Assembly (NCBI GenBank): GCA_027485615.1
Contig: JAIXQS010000011.1
Location: 46,966-110,965 of the forward strand
DNA length: 64,000 nucleotides
Source: Verrucomicrobiaceae bacterium
GTDB lineage: Bacteria > Verrucomicrobiota > Verrucomicrobiia > Verrucomicrobiales > Akkermansiaceae
Direction: 5' to 3'
Shown here: one piece after another, positions 27,866-36,753 of the stretch
How the letters are laid out: each line of letters begins with the position of its first letter
Numbering within the stretch: position 1 is the stretch's first letter
Program-made: the position numbers and the translations under genes
The notes under the pieces: generated by a model
The model's input: only the letters and a program-made list of their open reading frames with translations
Told to the model about the DNA's origin: nothing
Databases searched by the model: none

Positions 27866-29270
27866 GCAGCTCCTTGATCGGCCCGGTCTGGATGCCTTTG
27901 AGGCCGGGATCGAGGTCGCCGTAGTGTTTGATCGGGTTGCCGTTGGCGTTGAGGATGGAGGTGTAGAAATTGCCGAGCGTCTTGTGGCCTTCGGTGCCCC
28001 AATACGGCAGGCGGATGTAGCGTCGGCCGAGGTTCATCGGAGTGTTGTCGCCGGCCATGATGAGGAAAGGGAACTCGAAGCCGTGGGCGTGGTGGGTTTC
28101 CCCGGAGGAGGGGAAATAGCAGATCATCGTGTTGTCGAACATCGTGCCGTCGCCTTCCGGCACGCTCTTCAGGCGGGTGACGATGCGGTTCACGAGCTCC
28201 ATGTGATGGGTTTCGGTGCGTTTGCGGATTTCATCGGCGGTGAGATCCTTGACGGGTTTGCCGTGGCCGATGTCGTGCATGTTGACCTTCTCGTTCTCGA
28301 TGCCGGGGATGCCGGTGTAGTCGTGGCCGAGTTCATCGACGGTGAAGGCGACCACGTTCGTGAGTCCGGAAATCAGCGAGGAAAGCAGCACCTCGGTGTG
28401 GCCCACCTGGCGGGTGAAGGTGTCCATGTCGTTGTTGAGGTATTTGCCTTCCAGTTTTGGCACGTGCTGGCGGACGATGTCCGTCATCATGTCGATCTTG
28501 CGGTTGCGTTCGCGGATCCCCTCGATGGATTCCGCGTAGTTGCTGACCTTTCTCCGCTCGATGCCCGCGACGTGGCGCGCCAGCTCGGTCTCGGTTCCGG
28601 CCGCGAATTCCAGGACCTTGCGCTGGAGCTCGTAGCGGATCTGCTCGTTCTTGTCGGTGGAGACGGATTTGAAAATCTCATCCACCGCGATGCCCGGGCC
28701 GCCGAAAGCGTAGTTCGGCTGCTGCGTGCCGCGGGCGGAAAAGCCTTTCGCGATGCCGTTGAGGCCGCCGCGCGGGTTGCCGCCGCCGGTGGGGAAGCAG
28801 GCGAGCTCGATGTGCTCCAGCGGGGAGGGAAAAAGCTTCGCGAGCTCGAAATCGACCGTCGCCCATTTGATCGAGCTGTTGCGTTCGTTCGCCTTGTAGA
28901 CGCCGAGAGCCGAGCACCAGCCGTGGTGACCGACGGTGCACATTTTCCCGGAGAGTCCCTGGAGGATGGTGAGGTTTTCCTTGTGATCAGCCAGCGGCCC
29001 CATCCACTCGGGAAGGGTGTGGGCATCGAGATCGACCTCGTAGGGCAGCTTCTTGTTTTCCTTCTCCATCTGCTCGGGGGTGAAGGAGGGCGGCACCATG
29101 ACCTTGGGGAAAAGCCCGTTGCCGCGGTGCATGAAGATGAAACGCATCGGGGTTTTTCCCGAAAGGGCGGAGCCCGCTTGCGAGGCGTGTAGCCGTGGCA
29201 TCATGCCGGGCATCGAGAGGCCGCCCATCGCGAGGAAGGCGTTGCGGATGAATTCGCGTCGGTTGTTCAT
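27858..29270 (-). CDS. DUF1552 protein with twin-arginine signal
   Basis: 470 residues. The N-terminus MNNRREFIRNAFLAMGGLSM is a Tat-type signal. The body shows RFIFMHRGNGLFPKVMVP, LPEWMGPLADHKENLTILQGLSGK and FPSSGETHHAHGFEFPFLIMAGDN. These match the DUF1552 family, alkaline-phosphatase/DUF1501-like exported proteins of unknown activity that pair genetically with DUF1592 cytochrome proteins. Its start is nine bases after the stop of the DUF1592 gene. Likely periplasmic and possibly cofactor-bearing because folded export is implied. Confidence 0.88.
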   Translation of the reverse strand: MNNRREFIRNAFLAMGGLSMPGMMPRLHASQAGSALSGKTPMRFIFMHRGNGLFPKVMVPPSFTPEQMEKENKKLPYEVDLDAHTLPEWMGPLADHKENLTILQGLSGKMCTVGHHGWCSALGVYKANERNSSIKWATVDFELAKLFPSPLEHIELACFPTGGGNPRGGLNGIAKGFSARGTQQPNYAFGGPGIAVDEIFKSVSTDKNEQIRYELQRKVLEFAAGTETELARHVAGIERRKVSNYAESIEGIRERNRKIDMMTDIVRQHVPKLEGKYLNNDMDTFTRQVGHTEVLLSSLISGLTNVVAFTVDELGHDYTGIPGIENEKVNMHDIGHGKPVKDLTADEIRKRTETHHMELVNRIVTRLKSVPEGDGTMFDNTMICYFPSSGETHHAHGFEFPFLIMAGDNTPMNLGRRYIRLPYWGTEGHKTLGNFYTSILNANGNPIKHYGDLDPGLKGIQTGPIKELLA

Positions 29271-29279
29271 GGTGCGGAA

Positions 29280-31739
29280 TTATTTGCGGTAGATGAAGGA
29301 ATCTGAGGTGAGAAGGGAAAGGATGACCGCCTTGAAGCTCCCTCCACTGGACACGTAGGCGTTGTCCGCGTCAATCAGCGTCTTGGAATCGGAAAGGGTC
29401 TCGTTGCGACCCATGTAGAAGCGGAATGCGTGCCGGATGATGGATTGGCGCGTGCGTGTGGATTTCGCCAGGCGGTCGATGAGATCCGGCGCGTCCTTGA
29501 CCTCGCCGTCGAGCGCGGGATCGCCCGTGCCGCGCAGCTCGCCGCGTGTATCGACGGGGAGGGTCTTGTAGACATTGAAATATTTGAGCTGCTTCCCGAT
29601 CACGTTCTCCGGATGCTCGATGGGTTCGTCGATGCGGAAGCGCCCGAAGTCGTCGTACATCTCGAAGGGCAGACCGAGCGGATTCATGTATTCGTGGCAC
29701 TTCCAGCACTCCTGCTGGTGCATGGTTACCTTGTCGAGGCGCTGGCGCAGTGTTTTCGTGTGGTCCTCCGGCACCACCGCATCCACGGTGATCGGGACAT
29801 CGGGCACGCGGCCGGCGAGGAGTTTCTCCTGGACGAAACGCCCGCGCCGGACGGGATCGTTTTCCGTGTTGAGCGAGTGGGCGATGAGCCACGCAGGGTG
29901 GGTGAGGATGCCCTTGCGGTTCGGGAGCTTGAAAGGCTGCTCCGGCGTGTAGCTGAAATACGGGGAACCCTCCTGGTAGCCCCCTGTGCCCATGACGGGC
30001 GGGAGGTTATACATCGGGGAATAGTTGTGATGGTATCCGTGCGCCCATGGGAAAACGATGAAGGGGGTGAGCCCTTTTCCGAAATGCGCCTCGAAGTGGG
30101 TCATCAATCTCGTGAGGGTGGTGGCGTGCCCTTTGGCCTGATTGTCGGGAGTGATCTGGAATGTCTTGGTCAGCAGCTCCTTGTGCTCTTCCAGCACCTT
30201 GTCGGGATTCGTTTTCCACTCGGTGTCTTTCAGCAACTCCCAAACCTCACGCCATTTGGCGATGGTTGTTTCCGCCTCAGGCCTGTCGAATACGAAGAAT
30301 TTCTCCGTGGTGAGGATGTTCTCGAAGACCTTTTTGTCCTGATCCACATAGAATGCGACGATCTGATCCGCCTCATCCACAAGGCTCCCCGCCGTCCCTA
30401 GGGTGCCGCGGTCGGCGTTCTGGTATTGCCTGAGGGCGCGGTCGACGTCCTTGAAGACCTTGGTCGCGTTCGGGTAGCCGAAAAACTCGCGGAAGAAGCG
30501 GACGATGCGCGGGTGCGAAACCACATGGGAGGTCACCTTGCCCGTGGTCATGTAGTCATCGACGCCGCCACGGAAAAGGTCGGGATCTTGCAGGAGGCGT
30601 GTGACCTCGCGTTTGAAATCCTCGCGGGTGGCGAGTCGTCCCTGGTCGGCCGATTCCAAAAGCTTAGGGTCGGGCGCGTTGTCGCCCATCGCGTAGGCGA
30701 TCGCGTAGGCGGCTTCGAGCGGGGCGAGCGTTTTGCGGCCGTGCGCGTCGGGCGCGCCCGCTCCGAATTCCATGCGATAGAGAAATTCCGATTCCAGCAG
30801 CACGAGGGTCAGCATCTGGCGCAAGCCTTCGGAATTCCCGGCGGCACGGATCGCCTCTTTCGTGAGGTCGAGGTATTTCACCATTTCCGTTTCGGATGGC
30901 GGGCGCTTAAGCACGGCTTGGAACTGTCGCCTTATGGCCGCTTGGATTTCGTCATCTAACGGCTCGGACTTTTTGAAGATGATGTTCTCGAACTCCACCG
31001 GCACCGTGCGCGGCATGAACTTGTCCTTCGGGTCGGGGAAATCATCCGCTTTGATCTCGCCGTTTTTCACTCGCGCAGGGCGGATCTGGCGGTCTGAAAT
31101 GTATTCGGCATTTGTCAGCATCACGAGCAGCGTGCCGCCGTCGAGGGAGCCGATATCGTAGTCCCGAACACCCGAGGTATCTGGCAGGGAAAAGGGGTTG
31201 GTGACGCCCGCGAAGGAGACCCCGCGTTGGTTTCTCTCCATCCCGAAAATTTCACGCACTCTCGAGTCGAAAATCTGCGGCCTGACCAGCCAGCGCCGCG
31301 CAGGGGAGGAAGCGGGATCCTTGTTCTTGCCGCTGAAGAGCTTTTCGTGATCGACGTAATTCCCGTAGGAAGGGTAGCGGAGCTTGTCCTCCAGCTTCGA
31401 GGCGTTGTGGTTGTGCAGGTTTTCCCAGAGCCACTCGCCCAGCTCCTCGCGCTCCGCCTCGCTGGGCTGGTCTTTCTTCTTGGGCGGCATCTGTTTCAGA
31501 TACACCTGCTCCAGCGCCCGGTTCATCAGGTCGAGCCGCGCCTGGAGCGGCAGCTCCTCAAGGTTGTCGAGCCGGATGTCGCCCTTCTCGGTGCCGTCTT
31601 CATGGCAGTCAGTGCAATAGTTCGAGAGGATCTCGGCAGCCTTGGGATCGACATGGAACGCCGGCTCTGCCGAGCAAACCGCCACGCCCATCGAAAAAAC
31701 GGCGAAGTGGAGCGGAATCGATGGGTGGCCTGAGATCAT
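29280..31739 (-). CDS. Diheme DUF1587/1592/1588/1585 (planctomycete cytochrome) protein
   Basis: 819 residues from the ATG at 31739, which gives a signal peptide (MISGHPSIPLHFAVFSMGVA); the 936-aa track ORF adds unlikely sequence. An N-terminal heme site CTDCH lies in the first ~50 residues. A DUF1587/DUF1592 region follows. The DUF1588 region has a second heme site, ECWKCHEYMNPLGLPFE, and DUF1585 ends the protein with HAFRFYMGRNE and SDSKTLIDADNAY. Proteins of this architecture are secreted electron-transfer-like proteins of Planctomycetes and Verrucomicrobia with unknown substrate. The gene directly precedes DUF1552, its usual partner. Confidence 0.9.
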   Translation of the reverse strand: MISGHPSIPLHFAVFSMGVAVCSAEPAFHVDPKAAEILSNYCTDCHEDGTEKGDIRLDNLEELPLQARLDLMNRALEQVYLKQMPPKKKDQPSEAEREELGEWLWENLHNHNASKLEDKLRYPSYGNYVDHEKLFSGKNKDPASSPARRWLVRPQIFDSRVREIFGMERNQRGVSFAGVTNPFSLPDTSGVRDYDIGSLDGGTLLVMLTNAEYISDRQIRPARVKNGEIKADDFPDPKDKFMPRTVPVEFENIIFKKSEPLDDEIQAAIRRQFQAVLKRPPSETEMVKYLDLTKEAIRAAGNSEGLRQMLTLVLLESEFLYRMEFGAGAPDAHGRKTLAPLEAAYAIAYAMGDNAPDPKLLESADQGRLATREDFKREVTRLLQDPDLFRGGVDDYMTTGKVTSHVVSHPRIVRFFREFFGYPNATKVFKDVDRALRQYQNADRGTLGTAGSLVDEADQIVAFYVDQDKKVFENILTTEKFFVFDRPEAETTIAKWREVWELLKDTEWKTNPDKVLEEHKELLTKTFQITPDNQAKGHATTLTRLMTHFEAHFGKGLTPFIVFPWAHGYHHNYSPMYNLPPVMGTGGYQEGSPYFSYTPEQPFKLPNRKGILTHPAWLIAHSLNTENDPVRRGRFVQEKLLAGRVPDVPITVDAVVPEDHTKTLRQRLDKVTMHQQECWKCHEYMNPLGLPFEMYDDFGRFRIDEPIEHPENVIGKQLKYFNVYKTLPVDTRGELRGTGDPALDGEVKDAPDLIDRLAKSTRTRQSIIRHAFRFYMGRNETLSDSKTLIDADNAYVSSGGSFKAVILSLLTSDSFIYRK

Positions 31740-31834
31740 GCGGAATGCAGCCGATACGCCCCGGTGTATCGCGTCTTGCAAAAAACGCTCCAATATCTTC
31801 CATAAGCGCGACAATAGAACGCGCTTTTGCGCAA

Positions 31835-32860
31835 TCAGCGGAAATCCGCAGGTGGACGCGGCATCACGCCAAGTTTCTCGTAGTGGAACCCGCTGGAGAG
31901 CGGTTTGTATTCGGAAACGTATTCCACGGAGCTTACGGCGGAAATTTTGTCCTCCATGCCGAGTCCCCAGTAAGCGCCGTTTACGACGAGGCGGCGCAGG
32001 CCGGGGTTCTCGAAGTCCTTCCCGCTGCCCATCGTGCAGTGGAGCACGCGGGCTGCTTTGCCTGGGCTCGTTTTCCAATCCTTTGTCCAAACGACCGGCA
32101 GCGGCTCCTTCTCGGGATTATCCTTGCCGCCCTGCTCGCGGCCGATCAGCGGCTGACCCATCACCAGCGCGGTGCAACCCTCCGGCAGGGAGCCGCCTTC
32201 GGGAAAGGTGCGGTAAACATCGGTGAGTCCCCAGATGTCCTTCACGCCGGTGAGAACGGGATGGTCTTTCGCTTCCGGAACAATGTCGCCGCGCGTCGAG
32301 TCCGCCTGCCAATCGCCGTGGTGGTTCATGAAAGCGCCGCCGACAATCTGGCCGATGTTCACGCGCTTGCCGTCGATCTCATAGGGCAGCGGGCTTTGGA
32401 AGCCATGGTTCGAGGTGCGAAGGGCGATGATGGGTTTCCCGGAGTCGAAGTAATCGGCGAAATGCTTGAGCTGCTCGTCCGGCAGGGTGAGCAGGCGGAT
32501 GGCGAGGATCACGAGATCGGCCTTCGCGAGATGTTCGGTGCCGGGAATGTTGTGGGGCTTGAACTCCGCCTCCTTGCCTTTCTCTGGATGCACCGGCGCG
32601 GTGGGATCGACCATGCCCTGCTCATTCACGCCGAACAGCACGGTGCAATCGAAGCCGTGGTGTTTCGAAAGGATGCCCGCGAGCATCGGCATGTAGTGCT
32701 CGCCGCGGTATTCCTGGTCGGCGGAGACCAGGACGATGTGCTTGTCTTTTCCAGGGCCTTCACCACCGGGATAGGTCAGCCACATCGGGTTTTCCGGGAC
32801 GGGGTGGGCGGCCATGGCGATGACGGGGAAGAACAGGAGGGTGGAGAGCTTCGTGATCAT
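31835..32860 (-). CDS. Exported ThuA-like protein
   Basis: 341 residues with signal peptide MITKLSTLLFFPVIAMAAHP. The ThuA-like glutamine-amidotransferase fold is seen in KHIVLVSADQEYRGEHYMPML, LVILAIRLLTLPDEQLKHF, GKPIIALRTSNHGF and MNHHGDW. ThuA-like proteins are linked to disaccharide oxidation (3-keto-sugar) pathways in rhizobia and are abundant in Planctomycetes. It lies 10 bases downstream of the sorbosone-dehydrogenase-like gene, in the same direction. Enzymatic activity unproven. Confidence 0.85.
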   Translation of the reverse strand: MITKLSTLLFFPVIAMAAHPVPENPMWLTYPGGEGPGKDKHIVLVSADQEYRGEHYMPMLAGILSKHHGFDCTVLFGVNEQGMVDPTAPVHPEKGKEAEFKPHNIPGTEHLAKADLVILAIRLLTLPDEQLKHFADYFDSGKPIIALRTSNHGFQSPLPYEIDGKRVNIGQIVGGAFMNHHGDWQADSTRGDIVPEAKDHPVLTGVKDIWGLTDVYRTFPEGGSLPEGCTALVMGQPLIGREQGGKDNPEKEPLPVVWTKDWKTSPGKAARVLHCTMGSGKDFENPGLRRLVVNGAYWGLGMEDKISAVSSVEYVSEYKPLSSGFHYEKLGVMPRPPADFR

Positions 32861-32870
32861 GGTCGGATGT

Positions 32871-34355
32871 TCATTTGGAGGAGGGAACTTCGTTCAAAGT
32901 GTAATAAGCGTGGCGATGGAGAAGCTCCTCGCCGTCGCGGTCGCGGAGGTCGCGGAGATCAAACTCGTGGACGTGGCCTTTGGTCATCGCGTCGAGGGTG
33001 ATGGTGGCGGTGAGTCCGTCTTCGGAAATTTCCACGGACTTCACGTTCGGGGCGGTCAGATCGACCTCGGGGCCGCCGTAGCCTTGGGCGTACTTGTGGG
33101 TGAAGGTGGTGACCTTATACGTTGCGGTTTTCACTCCCTCGGCCTCGGCCACGGGTTTCGTGAACTTGATGTTGAAGCCGTCCGGCGTGACCGTGACCCG
33201 CTCAATTTCGAAAGGCATTTTCCCGCTCCATGCGAGGCGTTCGAGGGCGTAGGGTTTCAGGCCGCGCACGGGCCAGCCGCGGTTCGTGCCGCCGCAGATG
33301 AGGTTTCCCGCCGGGGTGAAATGGGTGTTGAGGATGCCGGTGGAAAGCCCTTCGCGGAAGGGATAGCAAGCGCCCTGCCAGACGCCGTTGACCTGCTCGG
33401 TGGTGGCGCGGACGAGGATGGACTGCGTGTAATCGCCGAGGAAAATCTGGTTCTCGAAGGGACCGAATTTTCCGCTCGTGCCATCGATGACAAAACCGGA
33501 GAGCGAGCGCCCCATGCGGATGTAGGGGAAAATCACCGCGTAGGGTTCGAGCTGCGGGATGCGCTCTTTTTCGATGATGATCTTCGATCCGGATTTCGGG
33601 ACTTCGGGAGCCTTACCCATGTTCGGCGCATACTCATACCAATTGAAGCTGATGGGGTGGCCGGTGAAGCCGCCTTCCTTGATATGCTTCAGGCTGCACG
33701 CGGGATTCCACGGGCCCTGGCTCTCCATGTAAAACAGCGCGCCGGACTCGTTGAAGCCGATCCCGCCGGGGCTGCGCAGTCCGCTGGCGATGGGGATGCT
33801 CTTGCCCTCCGGCGTCACCTTGAACGCCCAGCCGCGGAAGAGCTGGTGCGAGTGGTAGGAGCTGGAAAGCCCGAGCGCGACGTAAAGGTTGCCCTGCGGA
33901 TCGGGCTTCGAGCCGAAGGCGTATTCGTGATAGGTGCCATAGCCCCACGCGTCGGAAACGACATCGTATCGATCCGCCGTTCCATCGCGGTTCGTGTCGG
34001 TGAGCTTGGTCAGCTCCGCGCTGTGGGTGACGAAAAGCGACCCGTCCTTCCATGCGAGGCCGAAGATCTCGTCGAGGCCGGAGGCGAAAAGGTGGTATTT
34101 CGGTTGGGGCTTGGCGTCGTCGATGCCGGAGACGAAATAGACATCCCCATGCCGTGTGCCGACCGCGATGCGTCCGTCCGGCAGGGTCTCGAAGGCACCC
34201 GCCTCGATGACGAGTTCCTGGGGAATCGGCACATCCACGATGGGATAAAATTCGCGTTCCTTATCGGCGGTGCCCCAACGCTCGCCGACCTCCTCGGCAT
34301 GGGCAACGGGGAGGGAAAGGAATGCGATGGCGAGGAATTTAGCGGAGGAGTTCAT
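32871..34355 (-). CDS. Exported sorbosone/glucose dehydrogenase-like beta-propeller
   Basis: 494 residues from the ATG at 34355 (signal MNSSAKFLAIAFLSLPVAHA); the track start lies in the hairpin-rich leader. Propeller strands include AGAFETLPDGRIAVGTRHGDV, GLDEIFGLAWKDGSLFVTH and GLRSPGGIGFNESGALFYME, a GSDH-like pattern. The last ~110 residues form a separate Ig-like module (ITLDAMTKGHVHEFDLRDLR). No heme motif is present. Such propellers can use PQQ for sugar oxidation, but I see no decisive cofactor residues. Sits between the 5-heme cytochrome and ThuA-like genes. Confidence 0.82.
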   Translation of the reverse strand: MNSSAKFLAIAFLSLPVAHAEEVGERWGTADKEREFYPIVDVPIPQELVIEAGAFETLPDGRIAVGTRHGDVYFVSGIDDAKPQPKYHLFASGLDEIFGLAWKDGSLFVTHSAELTKLTDTNRDGTADRYDVVSDAWGYGTYHEYAFGSKPDPQGNLYVALGLSSSYHSHQLFRGWAFKVTPEGKSIPIASGLRSPGGIGFNESGALFYMESQGPWNPACSLKHIKEGGFTGHPISFNWYEYAPNMGKAPEVPKSGSKIIIEKERIPQLEPYAVIFPYIRMGRSLSGFVIDGTSGKFGPFENQIFLGDYTQSILVRATTEQVNGVWQGACYPFREGLSTGILNTHFTPAGNLICGGTNRGWPVRGLKPYALERLAWSGKMPFEIERVTVTPDGFNIKFTKPVAEAEGVKTATYKVTTFTHKYAQGYGGPEVDLTAPNVKSVEISEDGLTATITLDAMTKGHVHEFDLRDLRDRDGEELLHRHAYYTLNEVPSSK

Positions 34356-34381
34356 GGGGAAAGGTAAAAGTCTTGGGGAGC

Positions 34382-34424
34382 ACACGCGCCCTCGCGTGTT
34401 GTTTCCGACGCCCTCGTCGGAAAC
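34382..34424. repeat. Tandem hairpins with identical CCCT loops
   Basis: ACACGCG-CCCT-CGCGTGT (34382-34399) is followed one base later by GTTTCCGACG-CCCT-CGTCGGAAAC (34401-34424). Both stems are perfect. They lie in the 115-base spacer between the cytochrome gene and the propeller gene, so they are transcribed in the cluster mRNA. No U tract follows on either strand. Confidence 0.7.
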
Positions 34425-34470
34425 CGCGTGAAATGATTGGGACGGCCGATTCGCGAATCCCGATCTGAAT

Positions 34471-36753
34471 TTAGCGAAGGAGTTCATATCCGAGGGCGGC
34501 GTTGGATTTCCCTTTCGGGAGGGTGATTTTCAGGAGCAGCTCCATGCCGCCGCTGGCGATGGGGCGGAGGGTGGCGCTTTTCAGTGGGACTGTGATCCTG
34601 AGATCAGCGGTTTGGAAAACGGTCTCGGAAACAGCCTTGATGTCTCCGGTCAACGCGCGGAGCCAGAGGGTTTCGGCGGCGGGGGCGGTGAATGTGAAGG
34701 TGCGCTCCAGGGATTTTTCCGCAGCCTTCGTGGTGTCCTCGATCAGCGTTTCCCCGCAACGGTAGCGGAAGGTCGGGATGGAGGTTTTCGTGTCGAGCGA
34801 GTAGCCAAGGAAGGCGTAGCCGTGGTTGCGCGGGTAGAGCGGGTCGGGGTTCACCGGCGCTTCCTTCGTGACGACCGGATGCGCGGGCCAGACGGAGGGC
34901 GGCTCGGCTCCATTCAGGAACGCAACGTCCTGAGAGAGCTGGATGTGCGGGGAAAGCGGGGCGAAATCCCCCGCGCCCTGGCCCTGCCAGTTCACGCGGA
35001 CGTATTCGCCTTTCCAGATGGCCGTGAGCGAGCCGTATTCCGCATTGAAGGCGAAGTTCATGCCGCCGGGATGACCGACCGCGATGCCACGGTATCCGGC
35101 CACGCCACTGCGGCCGCGGTAGGTCACCGTTTTATCGGCCACCACGAGTTTCGACGGTTCGCTGCGCAGACCGGAAGGATCGCGGGCCGAGCGGCCGAGC
35201 GAGAAATTATCCCACAGCGCGCGGAGCTGGCGGTCGGTATCGCCGTCGAGGATGTCGGTGCGCACGGCTTTCCCCTGCGGCCAATAGCTCGGCATGATGA
35301 TGCCGGGGCGGAACTTGGCGGGAGCGATCATGTATTGGTAAAACCACGTCGGCTGGAGGCGCTCGTAGGTCGTCATCAGGTCGATGCCCTTCATGCCCGG
35401 CGATTCCTTGCCGTTGTAATTGTGGCAGGCGATGCAGTTCAGCCCTTGGTCGCCTAGCAGGTCGTGCGCGCCGTCGCGCATCTGCGGCTGGGACTCGCGC
35501 TCCGGCGGTGCGAGCTCGACCAGCGGCTCCAGCTTGTCGGTTTCCGCGAAAAGATCGGCGAGATCGGACAAGCCCTTTTCGCCGTATTGCGGCATGCGCG
35601 TCTTCATGTAGGGGCGGACGACGGCTCCATCGTAGAGGACTTTCCGCATCCACTCGGGGCGCAGCTTCGCGCCGGTAAGGGTGAGCGGCGGCGGGATGCG
35701 CGAGTCGTTGCCGAGCGATTCCTCGGTGGAGTGGAAAAAGTCATCGAGCTTCGGCGAAACGCCGCCGAAATCATCGCGAACGTGGCAGGCGATGCAGTTG
35801 AGGCGGGTGAGGTGGATGTTGATCCGGTCGTTCGCAGCGATCTCGTCGCGCTTGATTCCCAAGTTCTCTCGGATGGCATCCCGTTGCGCGGCGCTGAGCT
35901 GGAAGTCGGGCGCCTTGCCGGGCTTTTCGGAAAGGCAACCGCCAGTCAGATCGAGTTTCGCGAGAGGTTTGGCGGCGAGGGGAGGGGTGTTGGCGTCCTT
36001 CTCCGGCTGGTGGCAGGCGGTGCAGTTGTGGGCCTGGAAAGCCTTGCGTCCGGCATCGATGCGGGCCGCTTCGGCGGGCGGCGCGGGTTTCGTCTTGTTC
36101 TCGCCCTCCAGATAGGCGGCGAGGGAGTGCGCCTCCATTTTCGAGAGCTTCATGTCGGGCATGCGACCCGAGGGACGGATGGCGAGAGGGGCGTGGAGGA
36201 ATTCTCCGAGCGCGGCGGGAAGGTGCTTGCCAGGCAGGTGGGATAGGGAAACGACGCCATTCTTGAGCACCTCGCGCGTCGCCTCGTCGCGCGGCGAGTG
36301 GCAGGCAACGCAACCGGCGGAGTGGAAAAGTTCCTTGCCGTCATAGGGATCGATCTCGCCCTCGGGAAACGCCGGAGCCGGGCCGTCTTTCAGCGACGTG
36401 AGGTAAGCGGCGATGTCCCCCGCGATGGCCGCGCGTTTCTCGGGAGTCTCGGCGGCCAGCACGTTCGGCATGGTCGTGCCGTGGTGCGTGGCGGCGGGAT
36501 CAGCGATGAATTTCTCCATGTATTCCCGCGTGAGCCGCGCACCGGCGTTGGAGAGATCCGGCGCTTCCTTCATGTTTGAGGCGTCCATCCCCTCATGGCA
36601 CGCCGCGCAACGCAGCTCACCGATCAGCAGTCTGCCGGTCTGCGTCTCGTCGAGCGGATGCTTGCCGTGCAGACCGGGGACGACAGGTGGCGCGGCGAAA
36701 CAGAAACCGCCGGAAAGAAGAAGAGCGAGTGAGGGAAGGGTGCGGGGATGCAT
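34471..36753 (-). CDS. Exported five-heme c-type cytochrome
   Basis: 760 residues with a signal peptide (LPSLALLLSGGFCFAAP). Five CxxCH sites are visible: CAACH (~49), CVACH (~148), CTACH, CIACH and CIACH (~430). Met-containing loops (TTMPN, GRMPDM, TRMPQYG, IIMPSYWP) are plausible sixth ligands. The C-terminal ~200 residues lack hemes and look like a beta-rich module (AVGHPGGMNFAFNAEYGSL). First gene of the six-gene minus-strand cluster and probably its electron carrier, accepting electrons from an upstream oxidation. Partner oxidase unknown. Confidence 0.88.
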   Translation of the reverse strand: MHPRTLPSLALLLSGGFCFAAPPVVPGLHGKHPLDETQTGRLLIGELRCAACHEGMDASNMKEAPDLSNAGARLTREYMEKFIADPAATHHGTTMPNVLAAETPEKRAAIAGDIAAYLTSLKDGPAPAFPEGEIDPYDGKELFHSAGCVACHSPRDEATREVLKNGVVSLSHLPGKHLPAALGEFLHAPLAIRPSGRMPDMKLSKMEAHSLAAYLEGENKTKPAPPAEAARIDAGRKAFQAHNCTACHQPEKDANTPPLAAKPLAKLDLTGGCLSEKPGKAPDFQLSAAQRDAIRENLGIKRDEIAANDRINIHLTRLNCIACHVRDDFGGVSPKLDDFFHSTEESLGNDSRIPPPLTLTGAKLRPEWMRKVLYDGAVVRPYMKTRMPQYGEKGLSDLADLFAETDKLEPLVELAPPERESQPQMRDGAHDLLGDQGLNCIACHNYNGKESPGMKGIDLMTTYERLQPTWFYQYMIAPAKFRPGIIMPSYWPQGKAVRTDILDGDTDRQLRALWDNFSLGRSARDPSGLRSEPSKLVVADKTVTYRGRSGVAGYRGIAVGHPGGMNFAFNAEYGSLTAIWKGEYVRVNWQGQGAGDFAPLSPHIQLSQDVAFLNGAEPPSVWPAHPVVTKEAPVNPDPLYPRNHGYAFLGYSLDTKTSIPTFRYRCGETLIEDTTKAAEKSLERTFTFTAPAAETLWLRALTGDIKAVSETVFQTADLRITVPLKSATLRPIASGGMELLLKITLPKGKSNAALGYELLR

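Noticed and set aside
27711-29192. 493-residue plus-strand ORF opposite DUF1552
   Set aside because: Shadow of a clear Tat-exported DUF1552 gene.
32814-34367. 517-residue plus-strand ORF opposite the propeller gene
   Set aside because: Shadow with the same boundaries as the real minus-strand gene and no recognisable motif.
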